Shown: in pieces, positions 13,875 through 18,730 of the stretch
Layout: the number at the start of each line of letters is the position of its first letter
How positions within the stretch are numbered: the stretch's first letter is position 1
From: JACRAO01 sp964490895
Lineage (GTDB): Bacteria > Bdellovibrionota > UBA1018
Assembly: GCA_964490895.1 (NCBI GenBank)
Contig: CAZBEI010000076.1
Span: forward strand, 1 to 18,730
DNA: 18,730 nt
Reading direction: 5' to 3'
Position numbers and translations under genes: made by a program
Notes under the pieces: model-generated
What the model was told of the DNA's origin: nothing
Databases searched by the model: none
What the model saw: only the letters and a program-made list of their open reading frames with translations

Positions 13875-15224
13875 TTATAGCATTGAGTCACGCAATTGGG
13901 TAATGTTTTCAGGGGCTACGTAAATTCGTGTAATGGTTCTATTTTTACTATACTTTTCGAATAAATCTGTACACTCCTCGAGTGGAATAAAGTGTGGAGG
14001 ATGAAGGTGGTTGTCGTATCGAACAAAAATTGGGTCTTTTACTGTTTTAAAATATTTGGAAAGCTCGCTTGTCGAAGTCACTTTGAGATAAGGGGTGTCT
14101 TTCTCTTCTAATTTTTTTAGGGTTTGCTCAAGGAGTTCCTTTTGCTCTAGGTCGCTAGACTTTGTGGCGGGTATCCCACTGTGAAGTTCGACAAGGACGC
14201 GGTAGGGGCGTTTGTCCGAAATCCTCTTGGCCCATGGGTTTTTATTTTGCGAAAGATGGGTGTGGAGGTGGGAGTCATTGTAGTCAATGTACTTTTCAAT
14301 ATCCGAGGGCAGAAAGTAGCTGCAGTCTTTGCTTTTTAAATATTGACTTAACATTTCGTCAAAAACCACACTTTTATAATGAAAATAAACCATCAGGAAC
14401 ATATGAAAACGGGAAATTAAAAAATCCTCAAAAGCATACAGAGCTCGATGCTCTAAACACAAATAAGCTCCCTTGTTTTGAATCGTATAGGTGAGGTTTC
14501 CAACGAGCCAATCAAAATCAAACTGTCCATAGCTGACGCCCGCATGGAGACTGTCACGTCTTAAGTAATCCATTCGATCTGCATCTAACTCGCTTGAGAT
14601 CAGTTGATGCAAAATAGGTCTGAAATTTACTTTTGTGCCTTCAAGATCTCTCAGAAAAAAATCATCTCTAACAGGAACATGGGAGTCCACCAGGGCTGCA
14701 ATATGGATGGGCTTAAATCCACTCCTTTGGCCTAATTTTTCAAGCTGTGGAGTCAGCGGAGAGTCTAAAATGATCTTGAGAGTATAGTCCTCGTGGGTTG
14801 CATTTCGAGAAGGTTCGCGCTCATCTTTTTGCTCATAAAGAGGCAGGCCCAGTTTTGACAAAGGGGGCATCGCAAACTCGCTCGTGTGAGAAAGGGGTCC
14901 GTGTCCGATATCATGAAGCAGCGCAGCTAGACGAACTAAAGCACGAAATGCATTAAAATCATCTTTTAACAGGGGTGGTAAAAGGGACGGTAAAAGGCGT
15001 GGCGAAATAGGGGAAGACTTAAAAATACGATCAAACGCCTGAGTGGCAGTCTGTAGAGTCCCGAGGCTATGGATATAGCGATTGTGTGTTGCGCTTGGAA
15101 AAGTATATTCCGCAAATCCAAGCTGTTTAATTTGCCTTAGTCTTTGAAAATAAGAAGAGTCAATAACAGGGAGCTCCTCTGGAGAAATTCCAATGGATCC
15201 GTGTATGACGTCTCTAATTTCCAA
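13875..15224 (-). CDS. HD-domain phosphohydrolase (COG1078 / SAMHD1-like)
   Basis: This 449-residue cytoplasmic protein belongs to the metal-dependent HD superfamily of the COG1078 type, whose characterised relatives hydrolyse dNTPs or other nucleotides. The N-terminal FQRLRQIKQLGFAEYTFP and HNRYIHSLG (47-55) are typical, with His52 the first metal ligand. ALLHDIGHGPLSH (101-113) holds the HD doublet 104-105, and SSELDADRMDYLRRDS supplies the distal Asp. The start is a TTG at 15224 with AAGG upstream; its N-terminus fits the family. It lies nine bases after the H1-like gene and eight bases before panB, so it is probably co-transcribed with the pantothenate/CoA genes. The exact substrate is not determinable from sequence. 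Confidence 0.88.
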   Translation of the reverse strand: MEIRDVIHGSIGISPEELPVIDSSYFQRLRQIKQLGFAEYTFPSATHNRYIHSLGTLQTATQAFDRIFKSSPISPRLLPSLLPPLLKDDFNAFRALVRLAALLHDIGHGPLSHTSEFAMPPLSKLGLPLYEQKDEREPSRNATHEDYTLKIILDSPLTPQLEKLGQRSGFKPIHIAALVDSHVPVRDDFFLRDLEGTKVNFRPILHQLISSELDADRMDYLRRDSLHAGVSYGQFDFDWLVGNLTYTIQNKGAYLCLEHRALYAFEDFLISRFHMFLMVYFHYKSVVFDEMLSQYLKSKDCSYFLPSDIEKYIDYNDSHLHTHLSQNKNPWAKRISDKRPYRVLVELHSGIPATKSSDLEQKELLEQTLKKLEEKDTPYLKVTSTSELSKYFKTVKDPIFVRYDNHLHPPHFIPLEECTDLFEKYSKNRTITRIYVAPENITQLRDSML

Positions 15225-15233
15225 ATGTGCCTT

Positions 15234-15575
15234 TTATTCTTCTGAGTCTCCATGTTGGTGGTCAGATCCACCCATGGCTCCACTCAAAGCGCCCCCTGCA
15301 AGTCCTCCAGCAAAACCAGCAGCGGCGGCCGTTCCAAGTGTTCCCAGAGTTGAGCTCTTTTGGGACATCGCAGAAGCTTGTGCCTGTCTCAAGGCTTGAG
15401 GTTTAGGTTTTCTTTGAGGTTTCCTGGTTGCTTTGCTCGCTACTTTTTTAGCAGCTTTTTTGGGAGCTGCTTTTTTCTTTGTTTTCCCTATTTTTCGCAA
15501 AGCACTCATTTTTTTTGAGGTTTTCTTTTTAAGGGCTTTTCTTTTTAATTTCTTTTTTGCTTTTTTCTTCGCCAT
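15234..15575 (-). CDS. Histone-H1-like lysine-rich protein with glycine-rich tail
   Basis: The 113-residue product has two unlike halves. Residues 1-60 are almost entirely Lys, Ala, Arg and Pro in KKK, KKAAPKKAAKK and RKPQRKPKP patterns, as in bacterial H1-like nucleoid proteins (Hc1/AlgP-type tails), which bind DNA or RNA nonspecifically. Residues from about 75 on are GTLGTAAAAGFAGGLAGG-like, a glycine-zipper stretch able to pack in a membrane or multimer. The end is acidic, with a short His-containing stretch (DHQHGDSEE). The ATG at 15575 has GGAG about ten bases upstream. The gene lies between the TadG-like gene and the HD-domain gene on the same strand. Nucleic-acid binding is likely from composition; the role of the second half is unknown. 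Confidence 0.8.
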   Translation of the reverse strand: MAKKKAKKKLKRKALKKKTSKKMSALRKIGKTKKKAAPKKAAKKVASKATRKPQRKPKPQALRQAQASAMSQKSSTLGTLGTAAAAGFAGGLAGGALSGAMGGSDHQHGDSEE

Positions 15576-15596
15576 GGCTTTTTTTCTCCAAAATTT

Positions 15597-15624
15597 AAAT
15601 TAAGTCCAAAATAAAACAGGACAA
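15597..15624 (-). promoter_or_regulatory. Possible promoter for H1-like gene and downstream operon
   Basis: On the minus strand TTGTCC (15624-15619), 16 bases and TAATTT (15602-15597) form a moderate sigma-70-like promoter in the 85-base gap before the H1-like gene. An alternative, TTGCAA with TATAAG, has a 19-base spacer. It is the only sizeable gap in the leftward gene run after the TadG-like gene, so an internal promoter here is reasonable. Confidence 0.3.
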
Positions 15625-15662
15625 TTCTTATAAGCCATAGGTGCAAGGGGATTGCAAGAATT
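15623..15662. other. Nested inverted repeats in intergenic gap
   Basis: AATTCTT (15623-15629) and AAGAATT (15656-15662) can pair. Inside them TGCAA (15642-15646) and TTGCA (15652-15656) can form a 5-bp hairpin around GGGGA. The outer arm touches the TadG-like stop codon. There is no T-run on either strand, so it is not a standard terminator; it may be an operator or an RNA fold, or chance. Confidence 0.3.
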
Positions 15663-17808
15663 AATGTTCGATCAGGTCAAATTCATTGCCTTTCATATCG
15701 GCGTCAGTGGGAATAAAGTTATTCCATTTTTCTGAGCCGTCAGTAGTGGACCCCCCGGCTCTTTGCATGAGTGTCTTAAAAGCGACTATTTTTACGCTAT
15801 ACCCACTCCTGCCTTTGGATACAAAGCTTCCGTCTTTGACATCATTCCATGAGGTTTTCAGTTTTTTTGGGTCATTTAGGAAAATATCTTCCGATAATTT
15901 GATGGGTTCCGAGGGTTTTGATGCGGTGGGTCTTGTTTTGAATGGATCCACTAAGATAGCGATATTAAAGCCTTCTCCGTTTTCTCCCTGGCCTTCTCTC
16001 AAACGCTTAAAATATTCGGCTATGCCGTTCATGAGTTCCGTTTTATATTCCGGCTTAAAGGTTGCCGATCCTCCAAGAGGCGGCTTTAATAATTCGTCAA
16101 TCATTTCTCGAATTTCGCTGTCTGCACTGCCACCACGGGATGTTTTTTCGTAGGAAATCACGGGTGCCCAAAAGGCATAGATTCCCTCCTCGTCAAAATT
16201 TCGATCAAAAGGGTCGTCTACTACTAAATCGTTAATGATATTATACTTCCCTGCTTCGAACGGGTTTGGCACCATTCCCATCTGATAACAGCTCTCTAGG
16301 GTGCCTTGATCAATCGTGATGACATCGCTTTTTGCTCCTCCTGCTCCTGCCCCTCCACAGTTTTTGAGTTGTTCGAACATGCTACGGATTACAAAATTTT
16401 GGGACCACCCTTTTTGAGGGGTATCCCCAATCTGGACAGCAAGGTTTGGGATGGTGCCCTTGATGCCGCCAAGAGTGCTTGGGATATCTTTGCCCAATGC
16501 CTCTTTCAAAAAATCTGTTGAGCTAATGGCCTGTAGGGGTGGTGATATTCTGCTTCCAAAGGGTTGGGCTGCTGCATAGGCTCTGAGATCAATATCTCCA
16601 AAAGGAGAGAGGAGGAGGTGAGCTTTTGCCTTCAGTCTCACGGCATAATAAGTCAGTTTTGTAGGGTCTTTGACAAAGCCAACAGGGACTTTATCTGGAA
16701 TAGTGGTGATTTGTGCAAAGGATTCGCAGTCTTTGGGATCTTTTGGATCTTTGCCATTTTCTTTGAGCTGAAAATTTACGGAATAAGCATCAAATCCGAG
16801 TGTAATGGGTTTAAGGCGGATAAGTTCTCCTGGGAGGAGTTCATCCAATTGGATATCTGCACTCGGAAAAGCATGGGTGCCCAAAGAATTATAAGCCGAA
16901 AAAAAGGCTTGAATCACCCTTTCGTGGGCTGCGATGTCTCCTGTGTTTGATAAAGTTCTGGCTTTATCAAAGTTTACTGTTTTTTGAGCCGGAAAGTTAA
17001 CGGAGTCTGCCAGTGTCTCAATTCTTTTTTTTAAAATCAGTTCTCTGGGGATGAGCCCTAAGCCGTGTGCCACACCTTGGATGATATCCGCAATTTTTTG
17101 TAGATCTCCTGTAAAAGATTTTAGAAGGTATTGGTAATCAGGGTCTGTGTTCCAGAGCCATTGTTTCAAAATAAGCGAATTGGTATCGCCAATAGAGAGG
17201 CAGTTTTTTTCTCTTTTTGCCTCTAGTTTGAGGAGTCCTTCTCTGAGAGTTTCATTGATTCGATCTAAAAGAGCTTGGCGCGGAATTTTGATTGCTGGCA
17301 AGTTAAACACTCTGCAGAAGTTATCGTTGGTATCCCAAATAATACACACAGCGGGAACCTTAAAGTCATGTCCGGGATCAGTGTCTGGAGACCAGGCTCT
17401 GAGTTCCCCCTTGCTTCCGTACAGAGATTGTTGAGTCATGCCAGCAACAACATAGTATCGGTATAAAAATTTCTTGTACTGCCGGCGCATTTCGTAGTTG
17501 AGGTAGGCGATGTGATTGAGTTGTCGAGCTTGAGTGGCTGCTCCTGAATAGGCGGCCATGTCGGCAGCGTTTTGGAGGTTTATTTTTGCATTGATGAGAG
17601 TGCCCGTGTTCACCACAAAGGCAAAAAACAAAATAAAGGTGAGGATGAGCAGAGCGATCATGATAGAGGCTTGGCCTCTTGGGTATAAAGGGCTGGAGGG
17701 CCTTGGATATAAAGGCCCGGAGGGCCTTGAGTACAGAGGAGCTTGGCCAGAATAACTTCGCATATCCTCTAAGCATCTTTTGGGTGAGCCTAAGATCCTA
17801 TTCCACAT
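15661..17808 (-). CDS. TadG-like (Flp/Tad pilus-associated) membrane-anchored protein
   Basis: The 715-residue protein has a cytoplasmic N-terminal tail of about 44 residues with a repeated PLYxRPS motif, then GQASIMIALLILTF and one long transmembrane helix. After it comes INLQNAADMAAYSGAATQARQLN, the characteristic Tad/TadG N-terminal signature ('LQ.AaD.AAlagA'). The remaining roughly 600 residues are predicted periplasmic, with few cysteines and a FWAPVISYEK segment near residue 545. TadG-like proteins are minor pilin-like or anchoring parts of Flp/type IVb pilus systems, but no other tad gene is in the window. The ATG at 17808 lacks a strong ribosome site; the ATG at 17763 has GAGG directly upstream and would remove 15 residues. 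The periplasmic part is not recognised. Confidence 0.75.
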   Translation of the reverse strand: MWNRILGSPKRCLEDMRSYSGQAPLYSRPSGPLYPRPSSPLYPRGQASIMIALLILTFILFFAFVVNTGTLINAKINLQNAADMAAYSGAATQARQLNHIAYLNYEMRRQYKKFLYRYYVVAGMTQQSLYGSKGELRAWSPDTDPGHDFKVPAVCIIWDTNDNFCRVFNLPAIKIPRQALLDRINETLREGLLKLEAKREKNCLSIGDTNSLILKQWLWNTDPDYQYLLKSFTGDLQKIADIIQGVAHGLGLIPRELILKKRIETLADSVNFPAQKTVNFDKARTLSNTGDIAAHERVIQAFFSAYNSLGTHAFPSADIQLDELLPGELIRLKPITLGFDAYSVNFQLKENGKDPKDPKDCESFAQITTIPDKVPVGFVKDPTKLTYYAVRLKAKAHLLLSPFGDIDLRAYAAAQPFGSRISPPLQAISSTDFLKEALGKDIPSTLGGIKGTIPNLAVQIGDTPQKGWSQNFVIRSMFEQLKNCGGAGAGGAKSDVITIDQGTLESCYQMGMVPNPFEAGKYNIINDLVVDDPFDRNFDEEGIYAFWAPVISYEKTSRGGSADSEIREMIDELLKPPLGGSATFKPEYKTELMNGIAEYFKRLREGQGENGEGFNIAILVDPFKTRPTASKPSEPIKLSEDIFLNDPKKLKTSWNDVKDGSFVSKGRSGYSVKIVAFKTLMQRAGGSTTDGSEKWNNFIPTDADMKGNEFDLIEH
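17677..17739. repeat. 24-bp in-frame tandem repeat in TadG-like gene
   Basis: Two full 24-base units (17716-17739 and 17692-17715) and a partial third (17677-17691) encode PLYSRPSG, PLYPRPSS and PLYPR in the cytoplasmic tail just before the membrane helix. The period is a multiple of three, so copy-number change would alter tail length without breaking the frame. Confidence 0.75.
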
Positions 17809-17999
17809 AAAAATTCTATTTTCCCCCGCTCTGTTTATTTTCTCAAACTGCTTGCTCTCTGTCTATCTGTCAAAGGATTAGGCACTTTTTTGGTCTAAAA
17901 GCATTTTGACTCCAAGCATTTCTTTGGGTTAGAGGGCTTGAGATTGGAACGAAAATTGCTAGAGGGAGCCTGGGTTTGTGGGCAGGGGAGTTGTGAGAT
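17809..17999. other. Divergent intergenic region
   Basis: This 191-base gap separates the leftward TadG-like gene from the rightward small exported gene. TTGACA on the minus strand (17873-17868) lacks a fitting -10. On the plus strand TTGACT (17906-17911) has only TTAGAG 17 bases later. GGGGAG at 17985-17990 is the ribosome-site candidate for the rightward gene. No hairpin or repeat stands out. Confidence 0.4.
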
Positions 18000-18338
18000 G
18001 TGTTTATGAAATGGTTTGTTTTCCTTTGCGGTTTGTTGTTTTACTCGGTTGCCTTTGAAGCAAGTGGTGAAGCCAGTGATGGAGCTCCCGGTGTCGGCAA
18101 TATTGCGGACCTGATCGGTGGGGCCAACTCTATTATTTTTCCTCAGTTCCAACCCTATGAACTCAAGGCAGGTGAAACGTGGTGGAGCACTGGAACTTAT
18201 CAAAAAGGGCAAATCCCCCCAGAACTGCCCGGCGCGTTAAGTAGCACAACTTTGGCTACAGAGCTTAAACCGGTATTTGAATTCCCGGGTTATCAAGATG
18301 GATTTTGGTTGGGCACCGAAGCAGGTCAGTTTATATAG
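18000..18338 (+). CDS. Small exported protein of unknown function
   Basis: The 112-residue frame starts at a GTG (18000), nine bases after GGGGAG; an ATG at 18006 is also possible. A signal peptide (MKWFVFLCGLLFYSVAF) is followed by a mature segment of about 85 residues rich in Gly, Pro and aromatic residues: IADLIGGANSIIFPQF, WWSTGTYQ, PPELPGAL and GFWLGTEAG. There are no cysteines in the mature part. It is divergent from the TadG-like gene and separated from the next gene by a long AT-rich spacer. I do not recognise it. The signal peptide and composition make it a plausible real gene, possibly a periplasmic or secreted peptide or a remnant of a longer one. Confidence 0.5.
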   Translation: MFMKWFVFLCGLLFYSVAFEASGEASDGAPGVGNIADLIGGANSIIFPQFQPYELKAGETWWSTGTYQKGQIPPELPGALSSTTLATELKPVFEFPGYQDGFWLGTEAGQFI

Positions 18339-18608
18339 AGGACATGGGATTTCGGCGTTTGGGACAGTGGTGGATGTGACTCTCGTGTTTTGTCTTTGTG
18401 GCTCTGGGATTTTTTGACGAGCTTTAAGTAGATAGGCGAAGAAATAAGTTCATATGTTTTAATATTTTAAACTCGGTTTTTATTAAAAAAAAGCTATTTT
18501 TATGTATTTTTTTGTTGATTTTATGGTTTTATTAAGAGATAGATCTTCCTGTCTTTTCTTTAAGAAATGCACATGCCTTAAAGAAAAGAACTCTGGGAGG
18601 ATTGAAAA
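18339..18608. other. AT-rich intergenic region
   Basis: This gap of about 270 bases lies between the small exported gene and the right-edge gene. The first 90 bases are mixed in composition and stay open in the frame of the preceding gene past its TAG. Bases 18450-18540 are strongly A/T-rich with several A and T runs. A perfect inverted repeat lies at 18553-18588. No clear promoter hexamer pair or T-tailed terminator was found. Confidence 0.5.
18553..18588 (+). promoter_or_regulatory. Perfect 12-bp inverted repeat before right-edge gene
   Basis: CTTTTCTTTAAG (18553-18564) and CTTAAAGAAAAG (18577-18588) are exact reverse complements separated by 12 bases, within which GCA and TGC can also pair. 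It ends six bases before GGGAGG, the ribosome site of the next gene. No T-run follows on either strand. It could be an operator or an mRNA leader hairpin. Confidence 0.55.
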
Positions 18609-18611
18609 GTG

Positions 18612-18730
18612 ATGAACTTAAATTTGAAAACTTTGTCTGATTCAGAACTTCTTGTTCCAACAAAAAAAGCAGTGACTCGCGAAAGAGAATCGGCTACTTT
18701 TTCGGAGGCTCAAGGGCCAGAGCTTGAAAA
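18612..18730 (+). CDS. Right-edge gene, partial; possibly HNH-endonuclease-family N-terminus
   Basis: An open frame starts at ATG 18612 (or GTG 18609) after a strong GGGAGG and runs to the window edge, 39 full codons. The first residues MNLNLKTLSDSELL...TKKAVTRERE resemble, from memory, the N-terminus of the multi-copy HNH-domain proteins of Bdellovibrio relatives, where a 'LL..T..LV..ER' helix precedes the HNH domain. After RERE the similarity fades. The +1 frame there reads LLFRRLKGQSLK, which looks more like the expected helix, so a frameshift is possible. No catalytic motif lies within the visible part, so the family call is weak. Confidence 0.45.
   Translation, partial: MNLNLKTLSDSELLVPTKKAVTRERESATFSEAQGPELE

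Noticed and set aside
17378..17776. Second leftward frame inside the TadG-like gene
   Set aside because: It overlaps the Tad signature and transmembrane helix of the larger frame, and its translation is His/Cys-rich without a recognisable pattern.
18339..18431. Readthrough extension of the 18000-18338 gene past its TAG
   Set aside because: The frame stays open for 30 codons, but this is expected by chance fairly often, and the tryptophan-rich translation does not look like protein.

Overview
The window looks like a chromosomal segment of a Gram-negative bacterium. It carries several predicted lipoproteins and signal-peptide proteins, a Wzx-type surface polysaccharide flippase and complete biosynthetic housekeeping genes. 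The best guess is the Bdellovibrionota or a neighbouring former 'Deltaproteobacteria' lineage. This rests on the divergent Lgt-like protein with a GCTLAHDH core, the lysine-rich histone-H1-like protein, the TadG-like protein, and the first residues of a right-edge gene that resemble the HNH proteins common in that group. That assignment is inference. No rRNA, tRNA, insertion sequence, integrase or CRISPR array is visible.

Region 1 (1-6842) is the most unusual part. It holds two copies of a divergent cassette of secreted proteins that I cannot match to a named family. In each copy a large cysteine-rich exported protein is read leftward (426-1508 and 4942-6165) and followed by one or two small predicted lipoproteins (1-424; 4540-4935 and 4129-4524). 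A small exported helical protein is read rightward from the same intergenic space (1602-2075 and 6228-6842). The corresponding members are clearly paralogous. In both copies the leftward promoter is a good TTGTCA-N17-(TATACT/TACAAT) match at the same relative place. Between the copies lie ahcY (S-adenosylhomocysteine hydrolase) and an Lgt-like membrane protein lacking several canonical Lgt residues.

Region 2 (6800-10204) is a small surface-glycan cluster. Reading leftward are a half-length glycosyltransferase-like protein, a hexapeptide-repeat acyltransferase and a MOP-superfamily flippase, with overlapping reading frames. A complete GT-B glycosyltransferase is read divergently from them.

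Region 3 (10215-17808, all leftward) runs, in transcription order, TadG-like protein, H1-like basic protein, HD-domain phosphohydrolase, panB, coaX, coaBC, panC. The last four form a tightly overlapping operon. PanB makes ketopantoate, PanC makes pantothenate (after a reduction step encoded elsewhere), CoaX phosphorylates it, and CoaBC makes 4'-phosphopantetheine, the precursor of coenzyme A.

Region 4 (17809-18730) is sparse. It holds a small exported protein of unknown function (18000-18338), an AT-rich spacer, a perfect 12-bp inverted repeat, and the start of a gene cut by the right edge. No unbroken stretch longer than about 300 bases lacks a gene.
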